From Aporrectodea caliginosa (Eukaryota > Annelida > Clitellata > Crassiclitellata > Lumbricidae), in contig JACEVL010000982.1 of assembly GCA_020284085.1 (NCBI GenBank), forward strand, positions 1-64,000: a stretch of DNA of 64,000 nt. Reading direction: 5' to 3'. This document shows positions 10,863-22,862 of the stretch, in pieces. The position numbers were made by a program, and so were the translations under genes. Each line of letters starts with the position of its first letter. The first letter of the stretch is position 1. The notes under the pieces are model-generated. The model searched no databases. It saw only the letters and a program-made list of their open reading frames with translations, and was not told the origin of the DNA.

Positions 10863-12960
10863 CAGTCATTTCAAGTTGATGTAAAAGTTTCGTTTTCACT
10901 ACCAATTTGAAGGTAATGGTCTGTAGATCAATATTCGTCCGAGGGGAAAGCATGCAGATAAAAAATTAAGCGTGGGGGCTCGAAAACCCCTCTGGCCTAT
11001 GGGAAATATGTGTATTTTTTCCAGTCATTTCAAATAGATGCAAAAGTTTCTTTTTCAGTACCAATTTGAAGGTAATGGTCTATAGACCAATACTGGTCCG
11101 AGGGAAAGCATTCAGATAAAAAGATAAAAAAAGAATCGTGGGGGGCTCGAAAAACCCCTCCAACCTATGCAAAATATGTGTATTTTGCTCCAGTCATTTC
11201 CAGTAGATGCATAAGTTTCGTTTTTTCAGTACCAATTTGAAGGTAATGGTCTCTAGATCAATATTGGTCCGAGGGGAAAGCATTCAGATTAAAAAATGAA
11301 GCGTGGGGTTCGAAACCCCCACTTCCGTCCTTTGTGAAACATGTGGATTTTACTCCAGTCATTTCAAATAGATGCAAAAGTTTCTTTTTCAGTACCAATT
11401 TAAAGGTAATGGTCTATAGATGAATACAGGTCCGAGGGGAAAGCATTCAGATAAAAAAATAAAGCGTGGGGGTTCGAAATCCCCCGGCCTATGCTAAATA
11501 TGTAAACTGTTGTAACTTTTGATTGGATGGTCCGATATGAACATATTTGGTATTTATGGATTCAGAATCATGAGTTGCAAGTGATATTAACATACTTATT
11601 GCACATAAAAAGCGTGTATTGCATATAAAAGCGTGGGGGGTTCTTAATCCCTTTTCCGGCCTATGCGAAATATGCGTATTTTGCTGCAGTCATTTCCAGT
11701 AGATGCATAGGTTTCAGCTACTTTTTCAGTACCAATGTGAAGGTAATGGTCTCTAGATCAATATTGGTCCAAGGGAAAGCATTCAGATTAAAAAATGAAG
11801 CATGGGGGTTTAGAAACCCCCACTTCCGTCCTTTGTGAAACATGTGGATTTTACTCCAGTCATTTCAAATAGATTCAAAAGTTTCTTTTTCAGTACCAAT
11901 TTAAAGGTAATGGTCTATAGATGAATACAGGTCCGAGGGGAAAGCATTCAGATAAAAAAAATAAAGCGTGGGGGTTTGAAATCCCACGGCCTATGCTAAA
12001 TATGTGTAAACTGTTGTAACTTTTGATTGGATGGTCCGATATGAACATATTTGGTATTTATGGATTCAGAATCATGAGTTGCAAGTGATATTAACATACT
12101 TATTGCACATAAAAAGCGTGTATTGCATATAAAAGCGTGGGGGTTCTTAATCCCTTTTCCGGCCTATGCGAAATATGCGTATTTTGCTGCAGTCATTTCC
12201 AGTAGATGCATGGGTTTCTTTTTTCAGTACCAATTTGAAGGTAATGGTCTCTAGATCAATCTGGTGGTGGTCCGAGGGGAAAGCATTCAGATTAAAAATG
12301 AAGCGTGGGGTTCGAAACCCCCTCCGTCCTTTGCGAAATATGTGGATTTTACTCCAGAGTATTTCAAATAGATGCAAAAGTTTCTTTTTCAGTACCAATT
12401 TAAAGGTAATGGTCTATAGACACCCGAATACAGGTCCGAGGGGAAAGCATTCAGAAAGCGTGGGGGTTTGAAATCCCCCGGCCTATGCTAAATATGTAAA
12501 CTGTTGTAACTTTTGATTGGATGGTCCGATATGAACATATTTGGTATTTATGGATTCAGAATCATGAGTTGCAAGTGATATTAACATACTTATTGCACAT
12601 AAAAGCGTGTATTGCATCTAAAAGCGTGGGGGTTCTTAATCCCTTTTCCGGCCTATGCGAAATATGCGTATTTTGCTGCAGTCATTTCCAGTAGATGCAG
12701 AGCAATATTTTTCAGTACCAATTTGAAGGTAATGGTCTATAGACCAATATTGGTCCGAGGTGGCATGCAGCATTCAGATAAAAAAAGCTACAAGCGTGGG
12801 GGTTCGAAAGCCCCTGGCCTATGCTAAATATGTAAACTGTTGCAACTTTTGATTGGATGGTCCAATCTGAACATATGTAGTATGTATGGATTCAGAATCA
12901 TGAGTTGCAAGTGATATTAACATGTATATTGCACATAGAAGCAGTGAGATGTGCCAGTGT
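10863..12960. repeat. left-arm tandem array, ~165 bp monomers in a ~500 bp higher-order unit
   Basis: Monomers begin with CAGTCATTTC at about 10863, 11022, 11191, 11356, 11685, 11855, 12190 and 12675. Each continues with ACCAATTTGAAGGTAATGG, then GTCCGAGGGGAAAGCATTCAG, then a small stem of the type GGGGGTTCGAAANCCCCC and GGCCTATG. Every second or third monomer is followed by a different ~170 bp block starting near TGTAACTTTTGATTGGATGG, giving an A-A-B higher-order unit of about 490-500 bp. Confidence 0.9.
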
Positions 12961-13039
12961 TGGCGCATATCCACAAAACTAAAGAAAGTTTCATAAGAAA
13001 GTTGCTAATAAACAATGCTATAACAAATTGAACGTACAT

Positions 13040-13569
13040 ATACCGGGGTAGTTAAGTATTGCATATTGTTCTTGTCCAGCTACTTCGCACATGTACACTT
13101 GCAAAGACGTGTGCATTTCAATTTTGCCTTCATGCACTTGCAGAGAGAGCAGGTACTTGTGCAAGTGCACTTCACATCCAGGTGGAATACATCCCTGGCG
13201 AGGGGCAGCGAGGTCCATATGGGAAGCAGCTTGCCTTCCTCTTCCTTCCACCCATGATTAGTGGGGTTGTTCAAAGGCATCATGCATGGACCTATGAGCT
13301 GTTGTCCATATGCTCGCTTGAAATACACTTCTTTTGAGATGTTGATCCAAAGCATCGGTTGTTGGGGGAATTCTCTCCACGTCCCTAGTCTTCTGTGAGA
13401 ACACCTTCATTCGGACGAGGTCAACGTCAATGTCATCGTTGGAGTCATTGGAGTACAGCCTACAGACGAATTTCGCTGCCACTTCTTTCAGCCTTGGCGA
13501 TGTTTGAAATGGAGTGTCGACGACAGTTGCAAATTCCTCCATGAGGGATGGCACTTCGTGCATCAACTT
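13040..13569 (-). pseudogene. inverted partial copy of the HEEADTR-type gene (3' half)
   Basis: The minus strand repeats the C-terminal half of the gene at 13570-14461. It starts at MHEVPSLMEEFATVVDT, includes KFVCRLYSNDSNDDIDVDLV, and ends in a Cys-rich tail (CTCTSTCSLCKCMKAKLKC). It lacks the N-terminal half because the arm boundary cuts the gene here. It also shows a 3 bp indel relative to the plus copy and the same frame break before the Cys-rich tail, so the break predates the inverted duplication. Confidence 0.85.
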
Positions 13570-14461
13570 TCAGCTATGAAAAGGATGTGTACATCACTGC
13601 AGGTGATGAAGTCCATCATGTAGGAAACAGTCCACCAATGGAGCAATGCAACCATGAAGAAGCAGACACTCGTGTCCTTATACATCTCTTACACGCACTT
13701 CAAACATGGTCACTTGGGATGGTTCATACCGGAGATACTGATGTTGTCGTAATTCTGTTGAGTAATTTCCATCATATCAAGGCTCTGAATCCTGCTGCAG
13801 AAATCTGGATCTCCTTCAAAGCGGGAAAGACAACTAGAATGATCTCCCTGAACACTATCGCCTCAAACCTTGGAACGACAACGTGCAAAGCAATGGCCCT
13901 CTTTCACGCATTTACAGGATCAGACATCTACAGGATCAGGATCGTTCAAGTTCAAGGGTAAGCGATACTGCTGCAAGTTGATGCACGAAGTGCCATCCCT
14001 CATGGAGGAATTTGCAACTGTCGTCGACACTCCATTTCAAACATCGCCAAGGCTGAAAGAAGTGGCAGCGAAATTCGTCTGTAGGCTGTACTCCAATGAC
14101 TCCAACGATGACATTGACGTTGACCTCGTCCGAATGAAGGTGTTCTCACAGAAGACTAGGGACGTGGAGAGAATTCCCCCAACAACCGATGCTTTGGATC
14201 AACATCTCAAAAGAAGTGTATTTCAAGCGAGCATATGGACAACAGCTCATAGGTCCCATGATGCCTTTGAACAACCCCACTAATCATGGGTGGAAGGAAG
14301 AGGAAGGCAAGCTGCTTCCCATATGGACCTCGCTGCCCCTCGCCAGGGATGTATTCCACCTGGATGTGAAGTGCACTTGCACAAGTACCTGCTCTCTCTG
14401 CAAGTGCATGAAGGCAAAATTGAAATGCACACGTCTTTGCAAGTGTACATGTGCGAAGTAG
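13570..14461 (+). pseudogene. HEEADTR / DTDV-type invertebrate gene, frameshifted
   Basis: The first block contains CNHEEADTRVLIHLLHALQ, HTGDTDVVVILLSNF and AMALFHAFTGSD. The second block (from about 13975) runs MHEVPSLMEEF to DALDQHLKRSVF, and the third ends in a Cys-rich cluster at about 14370-14460. A small insertion near 13930 and one extra C near 14277 put the blocks in different frames. The HEEADTR ... DTDVVV ... HAFTGSD order with a C-terminal Cys cluster recurs in many uncharacterised, repeat-associated invertebrate proteins. The spaced acidic residues recall PIN/FEN nuclease folds, but that is inference. No start codon is clear, and the 5' end is probably lost at 13570. Confidence 0.7.
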
Positions 14462-14559
14462 CTGGACAAGAACAATATGCAATACTTAACTACCCCGGTA
14501 TATGTACGTTCAATTTGTTATAGCCGGTTTATTAGCAACTTTCTTATGAAACTTTCTTT

Positions 14560-15829
14560 AGTTTTGTGGATATGCGCCAACACTGGCACATCACTGCTTC
14601 TATGTGCAATATACATGTTAATATCACTTGCAACTCATGATTCTGAATCCATACATACTACATATGTTCAGATCGGACCATCCAATCAAAAGTTACAACA
14701 GTTTACATATTTAGCATAGGCCAGGGGCTTTCGAACCCCCACGCTTAATTTTTTTATCTGAATGCTTTCCCCTCGGACCAATATTGGTCTATAGACCATT
14801 ACCTTCAAATTGGTACTGAAAAAGAAACTTTTGCATCTATTTGAAATACTCTGGAGTAAAATCCACATATTTCGCAAAGGACGGAGGGGGTTTCGAACCC
14901 CACGCTTCATTTTTAATCTGAATGCTTTCCCCTCGGACCAATATTGATCTATGAGACCATTACCTTCAAATTGGTACTGAAAAAAGAAACCTATGCATCT
15001 ACTGGAAATGACTGTAGCAAAATACGCATATTTCGCATAGGCCGGAAAAGGGATTTAGAACCCCCACGCTTTTATATGCAATACACGCTTTTATGTGCAA
15101 TATGCATGTTAATATCACTTGCAACTCATGATTCTGAATCCATACATACCAAATATGTTCAGATCGGACCATCCAATCAAAAGTTACAACAGTTTACATA
15201 TTTAGCATAGGCCGGGGGATTTCGAACCCCCACGCTTTATTTTTTATCTGAATGCTTTCCCCTCGGACCTGTATTGATCTATAGACCATTACCTTCAAAT
15301 TGGTACTGAAAAAAAACTTTTGCATCTATTTGAAATGACTGGAGTAAAATCCACATATTTCACAAAGGACGGAGGTGGGGGTTTCGAACCCCCACGCTTC
15401 ATTTTTTAATCTGAATGCTTTCCCCTCGGACCAATATTGATCTAGAGACCATTACCTTCAAATTGGTACTGAAAAAACGAAACTTATGCATCTACTGGAA
15501 ATGACTGGAGCAAAATACACATATTTTGCATAGGTTGGAGGGGTTTTTCGAGCCCCCACGCTTCCTTTTTTATCTGAATGCTTTCCCCTCGGACCAATAT
15601 TGGTCTATAGACCATTACCTTCAAATTGGTACTGAAAAGGAAACTTTTGCATCTATTTGAAATGACTGGAAAAAATACACATATTTCCCATAGGCCAGAG
15701 GGGGTTTTCGAGCCCCCCACGCTTAATTTTTTATCTGCATGCTTTCCCCTCGGACGAATATTGATCTACAGACCATTACCTTCAAATTGGTAGTGAAAAC
15801 GAAACTTTTACATCAACTTGAAATGACTG
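14560..15829. repeat. right-arm tandem array (inverted relative to the left arm)
   Basis: The same A and B blocks as in 10863-12960, reverse-complemented: seven or so stems of the type GGGGNTTTCGAACCCCC and repeated CTGAATGCTTTCCCCTCGGAC. It has fewer higher-order units than the left arm, so copy number has changed since the palindrome formed. Confidence 0.9.
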
Positions 15830-15850
15830 AGTGTCTGGGCCCCCCACTAA

Positions 15851-16012
15851 CATAATGTCCCGGACAGAAAGTCCCTAGACAAAAAGTCCCAGGACAAAAT
15901 GTCCCCGGACAAAAATTAATGTCCCTGGACAAAATGTCTCCGGACAAAATGTCCCCGGACAAAATGTCCCCGGACAAAATGTCCCCGGACAAAATGTCTC
16001 CAGACACAGTTT
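15851..16012. repeat. terminal 15 bp tandem array, left arm
   Basis: About nine to ten units of GGACAAAATGTCCCC with variants (AGTCCC, TGTCTC). Each unit is itself an imperfect palindrome, GGACA-n-TGTCC. The complementary array lies at 25404-25545. Confidence 0.9.
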
Positions 16013-16019
16013 CTGGTAA

Positions 16020-17030
16020 AAGCAAAGAAATTATGTTGTTTTAAAAATCCCACTGTAGTTTAACGGCAGTTAGGCCTATTTCGGCAAAAAGAGTAATTGT
16101 CAGTATTACAATTCACTTTGTAATTATGTCAATTTAAATGTTTTAATTTAATAAAATTCCGATATAATAAATGTTAAGATTTAATACTGAAAATAACAAT
16201 AATGGAAAATAATTTATGTAATAATAGATAATATAAAAAAGTAGGTAAGTATAGCTTTTCTTACTCCATTAGCAAATAATAGATAATATAAAAAAGTAGG
16301 TAAGTATAGCTTTTCTTACTCCATTAGCAAATGCACAATGGGACATCGAAATAGAATATGTAAAGTAACACATAAAAGTAATAATAATGTATGGTAATAA
16401 TATTGAATATTAAAGTTCAAAAACATGTTAATAAGTGTAAAAAATCCTGGAATGAATCCCTTTCTAGTGAGGAGGTCAGAACGTGGAATTTCACGGTTGT
16501 GAGGACGAGGCCGTGAAGAGTATTGTGATTAGTGTTATTTTCGTCAATGAAAACGAAAACGATAATGGCAATTAACGAAAATTGAACGTTTTCGTTGACG
16601 AAAACTAAAACTAAAACTAAAATACGCAGACAACGGAAACTAAAACTAACACGAAATTTGTAGCAATAAAAACTGAAACGAAACGAAAATTGATCAAACG
16701 AAAACTAAAACTATATTTTATCAAAGAATATTTTTTTTACATTATTTTACTTACTTAATTCGCCAGCGATCTGTATTGTACTGCCTTGTGCATAATGTGC
16801 AAACGGCATGCTCTATTAACATTTGTTCATCTATTATAAGACACGCGAGATGAACTAAAGCGAGATGTTGCCAATTTCGGTTTTACTTTATTTACTTTCC
16901 GCTAAGAATTCATCTATTTCGATTTTAACAAAAGCTGTGGCAGGCCTACTTTACTGCGACAAGTTCACTTAAGTAATGCAGTAATGTCAATAGCCTCACT
17001 CGTCTCTGACTTGTAGCGTGACGAGTATCT
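16020..17030. repeat. left arm body, including an AACTAAAACG-rich block
   Basis: Contains a 58 bp direct repeat at about 16223-16330 (AATAGATAATATAAAAAAG, then GTAGGTAAGTATAGC, twice) and at 16538-16735 a run of CGAAAACTAAAACTAAAA-type units that begins GTGTTATTTTCGTCAATG. All of it is mirrored in the right arm at 24379-25400. A third, degenerate CTAAAAC block lies at 23640-23880. No coding sequence. Confidence 0.8.
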
Positions 17031-18596
17031 TCAGCACTTATGTCTAATGTACAAGCCAACAAGTAATGGCACACAAAAACTAAGTCGTAGTCAGGTCGAA
17101 ATGCCGGTCGCTTTGCTGAGAGAGACAGTCTATGGTGGACAAATTAAATAAGTTAAGTTTAAGGCTGATATCAAAATGACAACAGACTGAACAGAGCGAA
17201 CAGACACAGGCAAGTATATGTCTTGTTCAAAAGTGATAAGACTGAGGCAAAAGGAACGGATCGTGAATACTATGAATGGCTTGGGTTCACTGTTCCGTCA
17301 CCCTGATACCCAATTTGAGAAAGCATCTTTCTAGAGCAGGAAACCAAGGCAACAATGTAAGTATACAGACCGTAGCATGCTTGACTAGAAAATATATCTA
17401 CATTCGAATGCTTACTAAAGACAACAGCAGAAAGTTTCAAATCAGAAAAACTCTGCTTCTTGCACGCTCCATTCCAGTAAAACTGCAGGACCAGATAGAT
17501 GGTAATCAGTCGTTTCATGATACCCAATACTGTCTTGCTCGAATGCCTTCAACCTCGACTCGGCAGAATGCTTACCTGTAATATACAACAGAAAAAGTAT
17601 GACATGCTTATGCAGGTGTATTGTATCCGTATGCACGTATGATGTATGAGCGTTTTTGTACATACTTTATGATTTACTTACGTATGTATGTCTGTAGATA
17701 TTGATATAGAATCTTCATAGGTTCCCTTTTAAGCACCTGTCAATAGCATCAAGGGTGGCTTTTGCGCCCTAGAAAGGGCTTTCACATAGTTAGACGATAA
17801 CTATTTTCTTTCAAGGGTCATAAAACAGTTTCTCTTGCAATGCATTTGTACAATTGATTTTGGATTGACAATAGTGGTAAGTTTGAACCACTACCACTTA
17901 GAGAGGAGTGATTGAGACAGTCGGCTGATTGCGGTTTTGGGCAGCACTATGGGTGCTCTTTAGGTCCTGGAAGGTACTTTCGCATACTTAGAGGCTAAGT
18001 ATTTTATTTCAAGGTAAAATAGCAGTATCTCTTTCAATCCATGAGAAATATTTCATATGTAAGAGAACTTTTAACTCCATTTCCTTCTTTTTAACAAATT
18101 CTACGTTTACTAGTACATTAATTGGGCAATGGCTCGTTATTGTTTTTAATTTGGAACGCGAAAAAGGTATGTTTAACGCGTAAATAATAAGCGACGTGAC
18201 AGCGGCGAATTACATATTCACGCAAAAGATCATGTTCATCAATACAATACAATACAATACAATTAGACATTTATAGCGCGCTTTAACAAAACAAGTCTTG
18301 CACGAAAGCGCGTTAATGCAACTTCTATTGACGAAAATAATTATTTTCATCGATCCAAATTTTATTTACGCAAAGAAATATGTTCACCAATGCAAATTCC
18401 ATTTTTCCATTTGCGCAAACATTTTTTTCACGAATTAAACTTAGCGTGAAACGTTTAATAATTTACCAACCTAAAGTACGGGATTGAAAGCATGGTCTGA
18501 ATTTACCAACCTAAACTACGGGATTACCAATTATAACAATAGGCCTACTAAAGCATTAATTGGGCAATGACACGTTATTTGAAATAATTTACTACG
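17031..18596. other. interior of the foldback, no gene recognised
   Basis: Contains a loose ~220 bp direct repeat (CCCTAGAAAGGGCTTTCACATAG near 17770, and a diverged version near 17960), an (ATACA)n stretch at 18241-18262 and two copies of TTTACCAACCTAAA(G/C)TACGGGATT at about 18463 and 18503. Open frames at 17270-17660 occur on both strands over the same bases and have no recognisable domain. Confidence 0.5.
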
Positions 18597-19394
18597 CTAT
18601 CAATCAATCAATCAATCTTTTATTGTTTCCATAGAATAGTTTACAAGTAGTGATCCATAATAATCATAATCAACGATCATAAGTTTGGAAATTAAAACAG
18701 ACAGATCACATGATTACCTTATTAACGTTTGAGGGAAACAATCGGGTTCCCAGAAGGGACTGAAGTCCCGCTAAGTTAGGGATACCCGTTTACCATGTTA
18801 GCAGAGGGATGACAGTTGTGTATAGTCCACACAAATAGCATTGTCAAAAAAATGAGAACAACTAGCTTAACTAACAACACTTAACTACGTCACTTAACTA
18901 ATTGTGGTATAACAATGAATAATACCTATAATTATTTAGATAACGCATTGACTACTGTCAAGGAGGTAGTCTCTGACCTCTTTTTTAAATAGGGCAAGAT
19001 TCGGAAGAGTGCGCATTGACTTCGGTAGGTTATTCCAGACGGGAGGACCAGCACATCTTAAGGTAAAATAACGAGTGTTAGTGCGGGCATAGGTTCCATC
19101 AAAGTTATCGAGAGATCTTGTATAATGAGAATGTGTATAAGAGATCTTAGAGAAGTAGCGACTGAAGATTGGGGGAAGAGATTTGTTGGCGAAGCGATAC
19201 ATAAATTCACAGATTTGCAATTTATTTATCTGAGGGATATTAAGTATTCGTAGTATACTAAATCTACTTGTGGTGGTAGTTATCAATGATCTCCCAGCAA
19301 TAATACGTACAACTCGTCTCTGTAATATAGATAGCCTATTCAGACGAGAGGAATAATTGGAGGCCCAGGCGATATTACAGTATGTCAAGTAAGG

Positions 19395-20168
19395 GTCCCC
19401 CGGTCAATTCCCCCCGGTCAATTCCCCCCGTCAATTCCCCCCCGGTCAATTCCCCCAGGTCAATTCCCCCCGGTCAATTTCCCCTACATACATATATATA
19501 ATAATTATTATAAAATAATTACATATATTTTATATTATTATATAATTATATTATGTGTGCATATAAATTATATAATATATAATTAAATTAATATAATTAA
19601 TTATATTAATAGAAATAATATATATTATAATTCAATTTATAATTAATAATATATATAATAACAATATAATTAAATTATTATTATATAATAATTATTGTAA
19701 TTAATCAATAACAATATAATTAATTATTATAAAATTATATGATATTAATAATATTAATATATATTTTTATAGATTATTAAATATTAATATAATTATATAA
19801 ATACCTATGTATATGTGTATATATTATATTATATATATAATTTAATAATTATATATTATATAATAATTATATAATTATAATAATTAATATAATATATTAA
19901 TATTATATATTATACATATAATTTTAATAAATAATTAATATATTTATTAGTGATATTAATTATTATTACATATTATATATTATTTTAATAATTATATTAC
20001 TATACTAATTAATAAATATTATTATAATTAATTATATTATAGTTATAATTAATTATATTAATTTAATTATATATTATATAATTTATATGCACAAATATAA
20101 TTATATAATAATATAAAATATATGTAATTATTTTATAATAATTATTATGTATATGTAGGGGAATTGAC
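19395..20168. repeat. AT-rich foldback with GGTCAATTCCCC termini
   Basis: The left end carries about six units of CCGGTCAATTCCCC (19395-19487). The right end is TGTAGGGGAATTGAC at about 20154-20168. Between them lie almost only A and T in an extended palindrome: ATATATTTTATATTATTATA on the left is mirrored before 20150. Confidence 0.8.
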
Positions 20169-20410
20169 ATATATTTTATATTATTATATAATGATATTTG
20201 TGCATATAAATTATATAATATATAATTAAATTAATATAATTAATTATAACTATAATATAATTAATTATAATAATAATTATTATATATATGTAGGGGAATT
20301 GACATATATTTTATATTATTATATAATGATATTTGTGCATATAAATTATATAATATATAATTAAATTAATATAATTAATTATAACTATAATATAATTAAT
20401 TATAATAATA
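20155..20410. repeat. two ~135 bp tandem copies of the foldback's right end
   Basis: GTAGGGGAATTGAC occurs at 20155 and 20290, each followed by the same AT-rich block containing ATTTGTGCATATAAATTATA. The second copy ends near 20410. Confidence 0.85.
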
Positions 20411-20592
20411 TGGCATTCAGTCCTGTATCACACTTTCCCAAGCAGCTTTATATGTCTGGAAGATTGGAATATGTGATGAATTAGATGGACCGCAGCACAA
20501 GGTGAATACTTTGGCTAAAATCATCACATGGTGACGGCAGGCCAACCACATGAGCTCTCGACATACCGGGGATCTTGTCTTCCAGCAGAACT

Positions 20593-21005
20593 ACTACTAC
20601 TACTATTCCTTTATTTCACAAACTCGTTGACACAAACGCAACAAGATAACAAAATCAACAGTTTAGATATCGATTAGACAAAAATAATAGTCAAATAGAT
20701 AAGAGGGTTAGGAATGTATTAATAACTGAGACCTATTGCTAAAGAAAATTAGTGTATAGCCAATACACCATAAAGTACTCTAGGTATGAAATTTCGATCA
20801 TCCTTATCCGGCAGAGTGAAATCATGAGGCCGGGGTCGCAGATTATAATGACGAGTAATTATTGGTGGAAACAATGAACGTAACACATGGAAATCGTTCC
20901 TTATCACTGCCTTTAGTAGACTGGCGTCAGCATCACACACCAGCTGATCGATATCCGGTGAGTTAGGAGGAAGATCTCCAGCATGCTTGATTCGCAGCAA
21001 GAACG
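20593..21005 (-). pseudogene. jockey-like LINE, extreme 3' end
   Basis: On the minus strand, DIDQLVCDADASLLKAV is followed by HVLRSLFPP and YNLRPRPHDFTLP, then FIPRVLYG and a stop. This is the C terminus of the same LINE family as 2126-3640. The 3' UTR (TTTATTTCACAAACTCGTTG on the plus strand) also matches, and the tail is (TAG)n at 20593-20606. Only the last ~130 codons are present. Flanking 20411-20592 and 21006-21419 hold nothing recognised. Confidence 0.8.
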
Positions 21006-21419
21006 CACACTCCGTTGAAGAACTCAGTGTTGACAGATATCAAAGCTCAGGGTTTGAACTTTGTCAGTGAGTTTCCACAACTCTCGAAGATTATGAATGG
21101 CCATGGAGATTGTATCCTGTCCCACAGGCCAATTTCGGCACACCGAAAAGTTAAAGTGTTAAATGTGAGTTCTTAAATTTCATTGGCAAATGGTAAATTT
21201 GAAAATTCACTTATGAAAAATGTCTGCCAAAAACACAGAAAGTAGACACCATGACCTTCAGCAAGAATTTTACACTTTGTTCAAAATACCAGTAAGTAAG
21301 TAAGTATAACACAACAGAAACTATTTGAAGCTCATCTTAATGACAAAATTAATGTTGAGTTGTTGACCAAGTTATACGGCATCAAGATTTACCGCTAATG
21401 CTACTATATGGTAATATTT

Positions 21420-22337
21420 CTATGTCATTGAGCACCATCTTCCAGCTGGAATAAGAAGCTGAAATTTTATCTCAATAATACTATTGACAGGTCTAACAAA
21501 CTGAGAGGGTGCCCTGGTTTCCAGCTTGAACTTGGTTTTGTGAACCACCCTAATGTATGCTCGACGATGCGAAGAGGACATCAAACGAAGAATCGGGCTG
21601 GCTTGTGCAGCCTTTGGAGGACTCAACAAAATGTGGAAAGCGAAAAGCCTCTCAATCAGGACCAGGATGAAGCTCTACTATACCCTGGTGGAACCAGTAT
21701 TACTATACGGTTCGGAGTGCTGGTGTCTGAGGAAAGAGGATGAGAGAAGACTATTGGTGGCAGAAATGGGGTGGTTGAGGAGAATCATGGGTAGAAGCAG
21801 GAGAGACAAAATAAGGAATGATCAAACAAGAAAAGACCTCGGAGCGGAGGAGACGGTGATAGAGAAAATTGGGAGACGAAGACTTGGATGGTACGGACAC
21901 GTGAGACGGATGGCGGGAGATAGACTGTCCAATGCGGCGCTACACGGTCACGTGGAGGGAGAGAGGAGCAGAGAAAGGCAACGGAAGACCTGGATGGACA
22001 ACATCCAAGAAGACCTACAGAAGAGGGGTACAGACATAACAAAGGTCGGCAGCATAGTGCGGAATAGAGAACACTGGAGAGGCTTCATAAGGGCCTCATC
22101 GTCGGGAAACGGATGGAAGAGAAATAAGAAGAAGATGCTCGACGCATTAATTTACACAATTAGTGTCTTTTTATCGGTATCAGGCAAATTGACACAGTCC
22201 GTGAGCACCGTCTTCCCGTTGGAATTGAAAGCTGAAATTTTGTCTAAATAATACTATTGATAGGTCTAACAAACTGAGAGGGTGCCCTGGTTTCTAGCTT
22301 GCACTTTGTTTTGACCATGCATCTGTGAACCACCCTA
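21420..22337. repeat. ~135 bp direct repeats flanking an RTE-like fragment
   Basis: Block 21420-21553 and block 22200-22337 share GAGCACC, AGCTGAAATTTT, TCTAACAAACTGAGAGGGTG and GTGAACCACCCTAATGT in order. The RTE-like fragment (21553-22140) lies exactly between them. ACCACCCTAA also terminates the TIR element at 31092-33043, so these blocks may be ends of a related MITE. Confidence 0.75.
21553..22140 (+). pseudogene. RTE-like LINE, C-terminal fragment
   Basis: One open frame encodes the region downstream of the RT active site: FGGLNKMWKAKSL, EPVLLYGSECWCLRKEDER, MGWLRRIMGRSRRDKIRN, RRLGWYGHVRRMAGDR and RQRKTWMDNIQEDLQ. It ends in an (AAG)n-like tail, GAAGAAGATG. The frame is intact but the catalytic core is absent, so it is a 5'-truncated copy. 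Related copies lie at 39163-39780 and 60860-61685. Confidence 0.85.
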
Positions 22338-22862
22338 ATGTCAAGTAAGGGTAAACCAGAGAATAATATAGTGTATGCATAACTCTAGAAGGTAACAGGT
22401 AGGATACACGAGCCAGAATCCCTATGTTCTTGGCAACCTTAGTGGAAATGTTACTTATGTGATCATTCCAGGTTAAATGTTGGTCAATGTATACCCCAAG
22501 GAATTTGGAAGAATTGACTTGAGCCATAGGAATATTGTCAATGGAGAGGATGGAATCAGTAGCAGGGACGGGTTTCCGATGAGATCGGAAAAAGAGATAA
22601 TTAGTTTTTCCCAGGTTAAGAGAAAGTTTATTAGCCTTAAACCATTCCGCCACATGGATAAGTTCAGTGTTGGCAATAGATAGCAGAGACTGGATTGATT
22701 TATGAGAGAAAAAGACATTGGTGTCATCTGCAAAAAGAATAAAGTTAAGTTGGTCAGATGCATTCGGCAAGTCATTAATGTATAGTAAGAAAAGCAGCGG
22801 ACCCAAAATTGACCCCTGTGGAACACCACATGTATAGGCCTATTTGTTTCACTAAAAGTCAA

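Larger units (their letters stand above)
10863..15829. mobile_element. ~5 kb palindromic element with tandem-repeat arms
   Basis: The outer ends are reverse complements: CAGTCATTTCAAGTTGATG at 10863 and its complement ending at 15829. The inner arm boundaries are about 13569 and 13974. The left arm is about 2.7 kb and the right about 1.86 kb because copy numbers of the internal repeats differ. Each arm holds a tandem array plus an inverted copy of the 3' half of one gene; the 400 bp between the arms holds a single copy of the gene's 5' part. This is the structure of a foldback-type element or a large inverted duplication. No target duplication could be identified. Confidence 0.85.
19382..22352. 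mobile_element. composite insertion inside the LINE, with 15 bp flanking duplications
   Basis: ATGTCAAGTAAGGGT occurs at 19382-19396 and again at 22338-22352, immediately outside the inserted DNA. The left end of the insertion is an array of GGTCAATTCCCC. The right end is GTGAACCACCCTA. These ends do not match each other, so the insertion is either two events or an element with a rearranged end. It contains a foldback, a LINE 3' end and an RTE-type fragment. Confidence 0.75.
18597..22862 (-). pseudogene. CR1/jockey-type LINE, minus strand, split by a 2.9 kb insertion
   Basis: The 5' piece (22862-22353) encodes GPLLFLLYINDLP, the catalytic region FADDTNVFF, and the thumb ending LVYPYLT. The 3' piece (19381-18936) continues YCNIAWASN and ends in the C-terminal domain with PVWNNLPKSM. 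The tail is (TTGA)n at 18597-18615. The two pieces abut in sequence if the 19397-22337 insertion is removed. The upstream RT fingers and endonuclease are absent. The copy at 46291-47100 is the same family. Confidence 0.85.

Noticed and set aside
13080..13355. Cys-rich frames in several phases and strands near 13060-13355 and 14189-14482
   Set aside because: They are the same inverted gene tail read in alternative phases; only the minus copy (left arm) and plus copy (right arm) carry the family motifs.
13548..13569. Apparent N terminus MALRAST of the HEEADTR-type gene
   Set aside because: These codons read through the inverted-arm junction; the real 5' end is missing.
17270..17663. Frames of 73-101 codons on both strands
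   Set aside because: They overlap each other, show no domain and lie in the interior of a foldback without coding signs.
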